In this document: one piece after another, positions 8,411 through 15,702 of the stretch
Numbering within the stretch: position 1 is the first letter of the stretch
Layout: each line of letters begins with the position of its first letter
Origin: Longispora fulva
GTDB lineage: Bacteria; Actinomycetota; Actinomycetes; Mycobacteriales; Micromonosporaceae
NCBI RefSeq assembly: GCF_015751905.1
Contig: NZ_JADOUF010000001.1
Span: 4,526,001-4,590,000, forward strand
Length of the DNA stretch: 64,000 nt
Direction: 5' to 3'
The notes under the pieces: generated by a model
Seen by the model: the letters and a program-made list of their open reading frames with translations, nothing else
What the model was told of the DNA's origin: nothing
The model's database searches: none
Position numbers and translations under genes: made by a program

Positions 8411-8433
8411 AGGATCGCTTGTAGGGTAACGCC
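8411..8433. promoter_or_regulatory. Divergent bioA/bioB promoter
   Basis: Only 23 bp separate the two start codons. GTAGGGTAAC reads as TAGGGT towards bioB, exactly 6 nt before its ATG, so the bioB mRNA is probably leaderless. The reverse strand reads TACCCT in the same place, a possible -10 for bioA. Overlapping -10 boxes would let one repressor or one polymerase block both directions. I see no textbook BioQ or BirA operator. Confidence 0.5.
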
Positions 8434-9429
8434 ATGTCTGATGTCCTCGCGCGGGCCCGCCGCGAAGTACTGCCCACCGGCGTCGGCCTGGACGAGGCCG
8501 GTGTCCTCGAGGTCCTCGAGCTGCCCGACGACCAGCTCCCCGACGCCCTCCAGCTCGCGCACGAGGTGCGGATGGCCTGGTGCGGCCCGGAGGTCGAGGT
8601 CGAGGGCATCGTGTCCCTCAAGACCGGCGGCTGCCCCGAGGACTGCCACTTCTGCTCCCAGTCGGGGCTGTTCCAGTCCCCCGTGCGCAGCGTGTGGCTC
8701 GACATCCCGGAGCTCGTGAAGGCCGCGCAGCAGACCGCCGCGACCGGCGCGACCGAGTTCTGCATCGTCGCCGCCGTGCGCGGCCCCGACGCGAAGCTGA
8801 TGAAGCAGATGCGCGACGGGGTCAAGGCCATCAAGGAGGCCGTGGACATCCAGGTCGCCGCCTCCCTGGGCATGCTCAACCAGGAGCAGGTCGACGACCT
8901 GGTCGACATGGGCGTGCACCGCTACAACCACAACCTCGAGACCTGCAAGTCACACTTCCCGAAGGTGGTCACCACCCACTCGTGGGAGGAGCGGTGGGAC
9001 ACGCTGAACATGGTCCGGGCGTCGGGCATGGAGGTCTGCTGCGGCGGCATCCTCGGCCTCGGCGAGTCCCTGGCCCAGCGCGCCGAGTTCGCGGTGCAGC
9101 TCGCCGAGCTCCAGCCGCACGAGGTGCCGCTGAACTTCATCAACCCGCGCCCCGGCACCCCGCTCGAGGAGTTGCCGCTGGTCGAGACCGCCGATGCGCT
9201 GCGGGCCATCGCGGCGTTCCGGTTGGCGCTGCCGAAGACCATTCTCCGGTACGCCGGCGGGCGCGAGCTCACCCTCGGTGACCTGGGCACCCGCGACGGC
9301 CTGCTCGGCGGCATCAACGCCGTGATCGTCGGCAACTACCTGACGACGCTCGGCCGGTCCGCCGACGAGGACCTGAGCCTGCTCGTGGACCTGAACATGC
9401 CGATCAAGGCCCTGAACACGACGCTGTAA
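8434..9429 (+). CDS. bioB: Biotin synthase
   Basis: BioB is a radical SAM enzyme that inserts sulfur into dethiobiotin. The 331-residue protein has the SAM cluster motif CPEDCHFC with Cys67, Cys71 and Cys74, followed by [10 protein letters not shown]. It also has the BioB signatures YNHNLETC and [11 protein letters not shown], and [11 protein letters not shown]. The start at ATG 8434 follows TAGGGT by 6 nt. It is followed within 10 bp by bsaP, which fits BioB enzymes that need an auxiliary protein. Confidence 0.95.
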   Translation: MSDVLARARREVLPTGVGLDEAGVLEVLELPDDQLPDALQLAHEVRMAWCGPEVEVEGIVSLKTGGCPEDCHFCSQSGLFQSPVRSVWLDIPELVKAAQQTAATGATEFCIVAAVRGPDAKLMKQMRDGVKAIKEAVDIQVAASLGMLNQEQVDDLVDMGVHRYNHNLETCKSHFPKVVTTHSWEERWDTLNMVRASGMEVCCGGILGLGESLAQRAEFAVQLAELQPHEVPLNFINPRPGTPLEELPLVETADALRAIAAFRLALPKTILRYAGGRELTLGDLGTRDGLLGGINAVIVGNYLTTLGRSADEDLSLLVDLNMPIKALNTTL

Positions 9430-9438
9430 GGGGTGACC

Positions 9439-9627
9439 ATGTGGTGTGACCACTGTGGCGGTGACCTGGCGCTCGGGGAGCACGACTCATGCCGGGCGGC
9501 CCGGACCATGGAGCCACCCCGGTTCTGCCCGGAGTGCCGGCGGCGGATGAAGGTCCAGGTGCTACCCACCGGTTGGTCCGCATCCTGCGTGGAACACGGC
9601 GTGACCAGCGACACTGGCGTTTCCTGA
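9439..9627 (+). CDS. bsaP: Biotin synthase auxiliary protein
   Basis: A 62-residue cysteine-rich protein with Cys3, Cys6, Cys18, Cys30, Cys33 and Cys50, the segment [13 protein letters not shown], then QVLPTGW and a C-terminal CVEHG. This pattern matches the BsaP family, described in mycobacteria as required for BioB to make biotin and proposed to bind an iron-sulfur cluster. The ATG at 9439 has AGGGG 5 nt upstream; an in-frame GTG at 9433 is less likely. Position right after bioB supports the call. Confidence 0.8.
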   Translation: MWCDHCGGDLALGEHDSCRAARTMEPPRFCPECRRRMKVQVLPTGWSASCVEHGVTSDTGVS

Positions 9628-9666
9628 ACGACGCACGAGGCGTGGCGGCTCCCCTAGGATGACGTC

Positions 9667-10530
9667 ATGCCTCGTGCCCGTTTCGCCCTCGCTGTGGGCT
9701 CCGCCGCCCTGCTCGCCCTCGCCGGCTGCGGTACCGCCGCCGACAAGAAGTCCGACACCAAGCCGGACGCGTTCGGGTGTACGGCGGACAAGCTGCCCAC
9801 CCTCGCCAAGGGCAAGCTGACGTTCGGCACGGACAACCCTGTCTACGGCCCGTGGTTCGTCGACAACAAGCCGGAGAGCGGCCAGGGCTTCGAGTCGGCC
9901 GTGGCGTACGCGGTGGCCGACAAGCTCGGCTTCCCGAAGGACCAGGTCGTGTGGACCAGGGTCACCTTCAACGCGGCGATCGCGCCCGGCCCGAAGGCGT
10001 ACGACATCGACATCAACGAGTTCTCGATCACCGAGGACCGCAAGAAGGCCGTCGACTTCTCCACCGGGTACTACGACGTGAAGCAGACCGTCATCGCCCT
10101 GAAGAGCTCGAAGATCGCCGGGGCGACGTCGATCGCGGCGCTCAAGGGCGCCAAGCTCGGCGCGCAGGTCGGCACGACCAGCTACAAGGCCATCACCGAC
10201 GTGATCAAGCCGACGGACAAGCCGGGCGTGTACAACAACAACGACGACGCGAAGGCCGCGCTGGCCAACGGCACCCTCGACGGCCTGGTCGTGGACCTGC
10301 CGACCGCGTTCTACATGACCGGGGCCGAGATCAAGGACTCCGTCATCGTCGGCCAGCTCCCGCCGCTGCCGGGTGTGCAGCAGGAGCAGTTCGGCCTGGT
10401 GCTGGACAAGGGCTCGAAGCTGACGGGCTGCGTGAGCCAGGCCGTCGACCAGCTGCGCAGCAACGGCAAGCTCGCCGAGCTGGCCAAGCAGTGGCTGGCC
10501 GGCGCGGACGGCGCCCGCGAACTGTCGTGA
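9667..10530 (+). CDS. Polar amino-acid ABC transporter substrate-binding lipoprotein
   Basis: A family-3 solute-binding protein of 287 aa. The signal peptide ends in the lipobox LALAGC, with lipid-modified Cys21, so it should be anchored outside the membrane. KLTFGTDNPVYGPW opens the mature domain, and DIDINEFSITEDRKKAVDFSTGYY is the characteristic family-3 segment. It lacks the usual arginine-rich C-terminus. TAGGAT lies 6 nt before ATG 9667, so the transcript is probably leaderless. It is the first gene of a four-gene coupled operon. The substrate is probably a polar or charged amino acid; the exact one cannot be read from sequence. Confidence 0.85.
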   Translation: MPRARFALAVGSAALLALAGCGTAADKKSDTKPDAFGCTADKLPTLAKGKLTFGTDNPVYGPWFVDNKPESGQGFESAVAYAVADKLGFPKDQVVWTRVTFNAAIAPGPKAYDIDINEFSITEDRKKAVDFSTGYYDVKQTVIALKSSKIAGATSIAALKGAKLGAQVGTTSYKAITDVIKPTDKPGVYNNNDDAKAALANGTLDGLVVDLPTAFYMTGAEIKDSVIVGQLPPLPGVQQEQFGLVLDKGSKLTGCVSQAVDQLRSNGKLAELAKQWLAGADGARELS

Positions 10531-11372
10531 CGTACCAGCCCAGCGAGCTCCAGCTCGAACGGGTCGCCTACAAACGCTCCCGGGCGGTCCGTTCGGTGCT
10601 GATCGCGGCGGCGTCCACGGCCGTGCTCGGCACCGTCCTGGTCGTGGCCGTCACCGGCTCCCCCGGCTGGCAGAAGGTCAAGGAGACGTTCCTCGACCTC
10701 GACACCGCCCGGTCCTCGCTGCCGGCGATCCTCGACGGCCTGGTGCTCAACCTGTGGCTGCTGCTGTTCTGCGCTCTGGGCGCGCTGGCGCTCGGGCTGC
10801 TGGTCGCCGTCGTGAAGACCCTGCGCGGGGCGGTGTTCTTCCCGGTCCGGGCGCTGGCGACGGCGTACACCTACGGGTTCCGGGGCATGCCGCTGATCAT
10901 CGTGCTGTACGTGCTCTGCTACGGCGTACCGGGCCTGCGGTTCTCGTGGACCCCGCCCGTCGTGGTGCTCGGCGGGATCGCGATCGTGGTGACGTACGCG
11001 GCGTACATCGCCGAAGTGTTCCGGGCCGGCATCGAGTCGGTGCACCCGAGCCAGCGGGCCGCCGCGCGCTCCCTGGGCCTCACGTACTGGCAGACGATGC
11101 GGCACATCGTGCTCCCGCAGGCCGTGCGCCGGGTGACGCCCGCGCTGCTCAACGACCTGGTCGCGTTGCAGAAGGACGTGGGGCTGGTGTCCATCGCCGG
11201 GGTGATCGACGCGGTCCGCGCCGCCCAGATCGAGGTCGCGACGAGCTACAACTTCACGCCGTACATCATCGCGGGTCTGATCTTCGTTCTGCTGGCCATC
11301 CCGCTGATCGCCGTCACCGACTGGGTGACGCTGCGGGCCGCCCGGCGGCAGTCGGCGGGAGGCACGTCGTGA
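10527..11372 (+). CDS. Amino-acid ABC transporter permease
   Basis: Integral membrane permease of 281 aa (His/Glu/Gln/Arg/opine type). It has an N-terminal helix near 20-45, a linker, then several membrane helices. The EAA-like loop RAAARSLGLTYWQTMRHIVLP contacts the ATPase. GTG 10527 overlaps the stop of the binding-protein gene as GTGA, and its own end overlaps the ATPase gene in the same way. The longer upstream open frame is rejected because it lies over the binding-protein gene. Confidence 0.9.
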   Translation: MTYQPSELQLERVAYKRSRAVRSVLIAAASTAVLGTVLVVAVTGSPGWQKVKETFLDLDTARSSLPAILDGLVLNLWLLLFCALGALALGLLVAVVKTLRGAVFFPVRALATAYTYGFRGMPLIIVLYVLCYGVPGLRFSWTPPVVVLGGIAIVVTYAAYIAEVFRAGIESVHPSQRAAARSLGLTYWQTMRHIVLPQAVRRVTPALLNDLVALQKDVGLVSIAGVIDAVRAAQIEVATSYNFTPYIIAGLIFVLLAIPLIAVTDWVTLRAARRQSAGGTS

Positions 11373-12115
11373 ACCCGGTGCTGAGCTGCGTGGACGTCCG
11401 CAAGACCTTCGGTGCGAACGTGGTCCTCGACGGCCTGAGCCTCGACGTCGGCGAGCACGAGGTGGTAGTGCTGATCGGCGCGTCCGGCTCCGGAAAGTCC
11501 ACCCTGCTGCGGTGCGTGAACCTGCTCGAGGACATCGACGACGGCGCGATCCGGCTCGACGACGAACACATCACCGACCCGCGGGTGAACCCGGACAAAA
11601 TCCGGCAGAAGATCGGGATCGTGTTCCAGTCGTTCAACCTGTTCCCGCACATGAGCGTCCTGGACAACATCACCCTCGCACCGGTCCGGGTGCACGGCCT
11701 GTCCCGGCGCGACGCCGCCGACAAGGCCCGCGAGCTGCTGGCCCGGGTCGGGCTCGCCGACCGGGCGGGCGAGTATCCCGACCGGCTGTCCGGCGGCCAG
11801 CAGCAGCGGGTCGCGATCGTCCGCGCCCTGGTCAACGCGCCCCGGCTGCTGCTCCTCGACGAGGTCACCTCCGCGCTCGACCCGGAGCTGGTCGGCGAGG
11901 TGCTGAGCATGGTCCGCGACCTGAAGAACGACGGCATGACCATGGTGATCGCCACCCACGAGATGGGTTTCGCCCGGCAGGTCGCCGACCGGGTGTGCTT
12001 CCTGCACCAGGGCCGGGTGCTGGAGTCAGGGCCGCCGGCGCAGGTGTTGGGCGCGCCGACCGAGGAGCGGACCCGGCAGTTCGTGCGACGGATCATCGAG
12101 GCGGGAAGACTGTGA
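11369..12115 (+). CDS. Amino-acid ABC transporter ATP-binding protein
   Basis: Cytoplasmic ATPase of 248 aa that drives the transporter. Walker A is GASGSGKST at 37-45, the Q-loop is FQSFNLFPH, the ABC signature is LSGGQQQRV, Walker B is LLLLDEVTSALD and the H-loop is ATHEMGF. The region HMSVLDNITLAPV is typical of the GlnQ/HisP group. It starts at GTG 11369, overlapping the permease stop, and its TGA overlaps the start of the Smr gene. Confidence 0.95.
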   Translation: MNPVLSCVDVRKTFGANVVLDGLSLDVGEHEVVVLIGASGSGKSTLLRCVNLLEDIDDGAIRLDDEHITDPRVNPDKIRQKIGIVFQSFNLFPHMSVLDNITLAPVRVHGLSRRDAADKARELLARVGLADRAGEYPDRLSGGQQQRVAIVRALVNAPRLLLLDEVTSALDPELVGEVLSMVRDLKNDGMTMVIATHEMGFARQVADRVCFLHQGRVLESGPPAQVLGAPTEERTRQFVRRIIEAGRL

Positions 12116-12378
12116 AGCTGAAGCTGGATCTGCACGACATCTTCAACAAGGGCCGCGACATCGAGCGGTCGCTGCAGGACATCATCAACCAGGCCGTCGA
12201 GAAGAAGGCCACCAGCGTCGAGATCATCCCGGGGAAGGGTTCCGGGGCGCTGAAGAAGACCGTGCTGCGGTTCCTGGAACGCAAGGACATCAAGGCGCTC
12301 TACCACCGGGTGGAGAAGGACTCCGACAATTTCGGTCGGCTCTTCGTCCATTTCAAGTGGAAGGGCAAAGGCCACTAG
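12112..12378 (+). CDS. Small stand-alone Smr-domain protein
   Basis: An 88-residue protein that is essentially one Smr domain: LDLHD at residues 5-9, where Smr proteins have LDLHG, and the nucleotide-binding loop IIPGKGSGALKK. Smr domains in MutS2 and related proteins act as nucleases or RNA/DNA-binding modules. GTG 12112 overlaps the ABC ATPase stop as GTGA, so it is translated with the transporter, an unusual partner. Whether it affects transporter mRNA or is merely carried along is unknown. Confidence 0.75.
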   Translation: MKLKLDLHDIFNKGRDIERSLQDIINQAVEKKATSVEIIPGKGSGALKKTVLRFLERKDIKALYHRVEKDSDNFGRLFVHFKWKGKGH

Positions 12379-12399
12379 CCAGGTACGACCCGAGCGGCG

Positions 12400-12639
12400 T
12401 CAGCCCTGGATCCGAGTCACGACCACGGCCGTGCCCATCACGCAGAGAATCCTCTCGCTCGTGGTGAGCTTGACGTCGATGATGGCGTTCGCCCGGAAGC
12501 CGTTCGCCTGTTCGATGATGGTCTGGATCATCGTGGGCAGGTTACCGCCGCCGATACTGCCCGGGAAGCAGTCGGCGAAGACCAGGCCCCGGATCTCGAA
12601 CGTGTGGCCCGGGACGTCCGGGAGACTCGACACCAGCAT
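12400..12639 (-). CDS. YbjQ/UPF0145 family protein
   Basis: A 79-residue protein matching the YbjQ (UPF0145) pattern: an N-terminal strand region, GLVFADCFPGSIGGGN, then a helix MIQTIIEQANGFRANAIIDVKL and the strand VMGTAVVV. This family forms small oligomers of uncertain function and is sometimes labelled heavy-metal binding. TAGGAT lies 6 nt before ATG 12639, so its mRNA is probably leaderless. The annotated family rests on overall pattern, not on a catalytic motif. Confidence 0.7.
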   Translation of the reverse strand: MLVSSLPDVPGHTFEIRGLVFADCFPGSIGGGNLPTMIQTIIEQANGFRANAIIDVKLTTSERILCVMGTAVVVTRIQG

Positions 12640-12658
12640 GCGGTGATCCTAGATCGCC

Positions 12659-12679
12659 GGGGCCCGCGCGTGGGGCCCC
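12659..12679 (-). terminator. Candidate terminator hairpin after the emfourin-like gene
   Basis: GGGGCCC (12659-12665) pairs with GGGCCCC (12673-12679) around a 7-nt loop, just past the stop of the gene at 12690. The stem is short and has no U-tract. Confidence 0.35.
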
Positions 12680-12689
12680 GTCGCGCCGG

Positions 12690-13118
12690 CTAGCGCAGGG
12701 CGCCCCGGCGGGCGGCCGGGGTGCCGATCCGCAGGGTCTCGCTGATCACCTCGCGGAGCACGGCCGGTGCCGGGGCCTCGGCGAACACGGTCACCGTCTG
12801 GCTCGTGCCGTCCAGATGGGCGACCGTGACCTCGTAGTTGAACCGGTCGCAGCACAGGTCCGGGCTGCTGTAGCTCGGGGCGAGCGCCTGGAACTCACGG
12901 CCGCCGGCCAGGTCGAGGACCCGGGGCGCGTCGAGGTGCGGGGTCCAGCGGCTGACGGTGACGGTGCGGTCGACGCCGCCGAAGCCGCCGGTCTGGCGGA
13001 CGGCGACCTGGAAGGCCACGGTCTCCCTGGCCACGGGGCGCAGCGGCGAGGCGGGCGCGGGGGCGGCGACGCCGATCAGGAGCAGGGCGGCCACGGCGGT
13101 CACGATACGGGCGATCAT
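12690..13118 (-). CDS. Secreted emfourin-like protease inhibitor
   Basis: A 142-residue protein with a clear signal peptide (MIARIVTAVAALLLIGVAAP, cleavage near ASP). The mature part reads like the emfourin family (inhibitors of M4 metallopeptidases such as protealysin): VRQTGGFGGVDRTVTVS near the N-terminus, a helix with DLAGGREFQAL, then CCDRFNYEVTV, a DGTSQTV strand and a final APAVLREVI helix. The Cys-Cys pair where others have a Gly/Ala is unusual. A large M4 peptidase is encoded about 8.6 kb away; that they interact is inference. Other emfourins are mostly cytoplasmic, so export is notable. Confidence 0.6.
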   Translation of the reverse strand: MIARIVTAVAALLLIGVAAPAPASPLRPVARETVAFQVAVRQTGGFGGVDRTVTVSRWTPHLDAPRVLDLAGGREFQALAPSYSSPDLCCDRFNYEVTVAHLDGTSQTVTVFAEAPAPAVLREVISETLRIGTPAARRGALR

Positions 13119-13222
13119 GCCCGGTATAACCGGATTACTGCGGCGGGGACACGGCCTCGGACGCGGGTGCCAACGCCGATCGATCCTTGGTCATGGCGTG
13201 TGGGTGCTGGCATGATCGGCCG

Positions 13223-14491
13223 ATGCGCCGGGTCCTCCTCCTCTCCGCCACCGTCCTGGTGACCCTGCTCGCCGGGCTCGTGAACCTCCGGCTGTACAGC
13301 CCCAGCCCGCTGGAGCGGCGGTCCGACGACGTGGCGGCCGAGGCGGTGTCCCGGCTGGAGCACCTGAGGGACACGTTGGACGGCGGGGCGGCCGAGGAGG
13401 CCCAGGGGCTCTTCCCGGAGGGCTACTTCTTCTCCTACGAGCTGTACGGGCTGAGCTGGGTCAACGTCGGCCTGCGCTCGCCGGCACACCAGAAGAGGGC
13501 GCTCTCCGAGGCGCGGTGGGCCCTGGAGCACGTGGACTCCGACGCCGGCCGGGCACCGTTCTCCGCCAGCCTGTCCCCCGCGTACGGCGCGTTCTACGTC
13601 GGCTGGTCGAACTGGCTGCGCGGCGGGATCGTGAAACTGTCGGGTGATCCCTCGGCACCGGAGCGGCCGAAGCTGAGGGCCGAGACGAAGAGCCTGTCGG
13701 AGGCGCTGCTGGCGAGTCCGACGCCGTTCCTGCAGTCCTATCCGGGGCAGGCGTGGCCGGTGGACTCGGTGGTGGCCGTGGCGTCCCTGGCGCTGGCCGA
13801 ACAGGTCGGCGAGGGCGACTACGCCGGCGTGGTCGGCCGGTGGCTGGCGGCGTCCGACGAGCACCGCGACCCGGCGACCGGGCTGCTGCCGCACCGCACG
13901 TACCCGGCCGACGGCCGGCCCGTCGAGGGCGCGCGGGCGACGTCGCAGGTGGTGGCGCTGCGGTTCCTCGCCGAGCTGGATCCGGCCCGGGCCCGCAGGG
14001 ACTGGACGACGTTCCGGGACCTGTTCGCCTCGACCCTGCCGGGTGCGCCCGGGATCCGGGAGTTCCCGCGCGGGGCGTCCGGCGGCAGGGACGTGGATTC
14101 CGGGCCGCTGGTGTTCGGGCTGTCGGCGTCGGCGAGCGCCGTGGGGCTGGGGACGGCCGTGCTGTTCGGGGACCAGCGCACGGCCGCGGAGCTGTCCGGG
14201 CTGGCGGAGGCGACCGGGTTCCGGGTCGGGGACAGCTATCTCGGCGGGCTGGTGCCGATCGGGGACACGTTCATGGTGTGGTCGCTGACCACGACCGGGT
14301 GGGTGGCCGGGGGCGCAGCGGTCGAGGAGCGGCCGGAGCGGAACTGGCGGTGGCCGTGGCAGCTGGTGTCCGTGCTGGTGGTGGGACCGTTGTCCGTGCT
14401 GTCGTGGCGGTCGGTGCGCCGCCGCCGGGCCGGAGGCGGGGCCGGCCCGACGCCTGGGCCGTCAGCGGATGTTGCTGGTGTGCCCGAGTGA
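13223..14491 (+). CDS. Membrane-anchored protein of unknown function, possible (alpha/alpha)6-barrel domain
   Basis: 422 aa from ATG 13223, which has CATGAT 6 nt upstream. A signal anchor (RRVLLLSATVLVTLLAGLVN) and a C-terminal hydrophobic segment (QLVSVLVVGPLSVLSW) followed by an Arg-rich tail suggest a large extracytoplasmic domain held at both ends. Helical repeats with AWPVDSVVAVASLALA, HRTYPADGRPVEGARATSQVVALRFL and SGPLVFGLSASASAVGLGTAVLFGD resemble alpha/alpha-barrel proteins of the linalool dehydratase/isomerase type. That resemblance is tentative. The last 30 bp overlap the convergent gene on the other strand. Confidence 0.65.
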   Translation: MRRVLLLSATVLVTLLAGLVNLRLYSPSPLERRSDDVAAEAVSRLEHLRDTLDGGAAEEAQGLFPEGYFFSYELYGLSWVNVGLRSPAHQKRALSEARWALEHVDSDAGRAPFSASLSPAYGAFYVGWSNWLRGGIVKLSGDPSAPERPKLRAETKSLSEALLASPTPFLQSYPGQAWPVDSVVAVASLALAEQVGEGDYAGVVGRWLAASDEHRDPATGLLPHRTYPADGRPVEGARATSQVVALRFLAELDPARARRDWTTFRDLFASTLPGAPGIREFPRGASGGRDVDSGPLVFGLSASASAVGLGTAVLFGDQRTAAELSGLAEATGFRVGDSYLGGLVPIGDTFMVWSLTTTGWVAGGAAVEERPERNWRWPWQLVSVLVVGPLSVLSWRSVRRRRAGGGAGPTPGPSADVAGVPE

Positions 14492-15643
14492 GTAGCGCCC
14501 CGGCTGCGGCCAGTACGTGAGCCCGTGCGGCCCCGAGCCGACCGGGATCCGTTTGACCAGCTCACCACTGGTGGTGTCGAAGACGTACACCTCGTTGTGG
14601 TATCTGCCGGAGACCCAGAACCGGGTGCCGTCGGCCGACAGCGAACCCATGTCCGGACTGCCCCCGCCGGGGATGGTCCACTTGCCGGTCTTCGCTCCGG
14701 TGACCGGGTCCAGCACCGTGATCGTGCCCTCGCCCCGGTTGGTGACGAACATCCGCTTGGAGTCGCGGGAGAAGTAGACGGCGTGCGCGCCCCGGCCGGT
14801 GGGGATGAAGCCGATCTGCCTGTCGGCGTTGCCGTCGAAGACGTACACCCCGTTGGCCATCATGTCGGCGACGTAGAACCGTTTGCCGTCCGGGGACAGC
14901 CGGGAGTCCTGGGGCATGCCGTTGGCCACCTGGTCGAGGGTGAAGCTGCCGACCTGCTCCATCGTGGCCACGTCCACGACGATCATCTTGTTGGCGAACT
15001 CGCACGTCACCAGGGCCCGCTTGCCGTCGGCCGTGAAGTCCATGTGGTTGACCCCGGCGCACTCGGGCACGGAGAGCTTCTTGTTCGGCTTCCACGACGG
15101 GTACTCGTAGAAGTCGAGCCGCTTGTACGCCTCCGCGACCACGATCGCGAACCGCCCGTCCGGCGTGAAGTACAGGTTGTACGGGTCCTGCACATGGATC
15201 ACCTCGCCGGGCTTCCCCGTCTTCGGGTCGATCGGCGTGAGGCTGCCGCCGGGGATCTCGTCGGCCGTGGCGTAGAGCGTCCTCATGTCGTACCCGGGCA
15301 CCACGTGCTGGGGTTCCTTGCCCCCGTCGAACTTGTCGATCACCTGGTACGTCTTCGGGTCGATCACCCAGATGTCGTGGCTGCCGTTGTGCGGGACGTA
15401 GACGAGTTCGCGCGCCCCGGCGACGGCGGCGCTGAACGTGTTCGTCGCGGCGTACACGTCGGCGGTGTCGATCGGCGGCGGCATGCCCGGCAGCAGGTCC
15501 ATGGTCGGGGTGGGCGGGGCGCTGGTCACTGCCGGGGTGGGCACCGGCTCCGGCTGGGCCTGAGGTTTCGGATCGGCCTGGCCGCAGCCGGCGAGGGCGG
15601 TGACGGCCACCAGCATTACCCCAAAAATACGCTTTTTACCCAC
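14462..15643 (-). CDS. Beta-propeller lipoprotein (YVTN type)
   Basis: A 393-residue lipoprotein with lipobox TALAGC near residue 20 and a proline-rich linker. It then has repeated blades such as ELVYVPHNGSHDIWVIDPKTYQVI, RMFVTNRGEGTITVLDPVTG and TRFWVSGRYHNEVYVFDTTSG, the YVTN-like pattern. Such proteins act outside the membrane, often as binding scaffolds; no ligand is evident. It starts at GTG 15643 with TACCCT 7 nt upstream, suggesting a leaderless mRNA. Confidence 0.8.
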   Translation of the reverse strand: MGKKRIFGVMLVAVTALAGCGQADPKPQAQPEPVPTPAVTSAPPTPTMDLLPGMPPPIDTADVYAATNTFSAAVAGARELVYVPHNGSHDIWVIDPKTYQVIDKFDGGKEPQHVVPGYDMRTLYATADEIPGGSLTPIDPKTGKPGEVIHVQDPYNLYFTPDGRFAIVVAEAYKRLDFYEYPSWKPNKKLSVPECAGVNHMDFTADGKRALVTCEFANKMIVVDVATMEQVGSFTLDQVANGMPQDSRLSPDGKRFYVADMMANGVYVFDGNADRQIGFIPTGRGAHAVYFSRDSKRMFVTNRGEGTITVLDPVTGAKTGKWTIPGGGSPDMGSLSADGTRFWVSGRYHNEVYVFDTTSGELVKRIPVGSGPHGLTYWPQPGRYSLGHTSNIR

Positions 15644-15702
15644 ATTGCTCAGGGTACCCGGACGACTACCCAGCTCGTGCGCCGCCCGCTACCGTGAACG
15701 CC

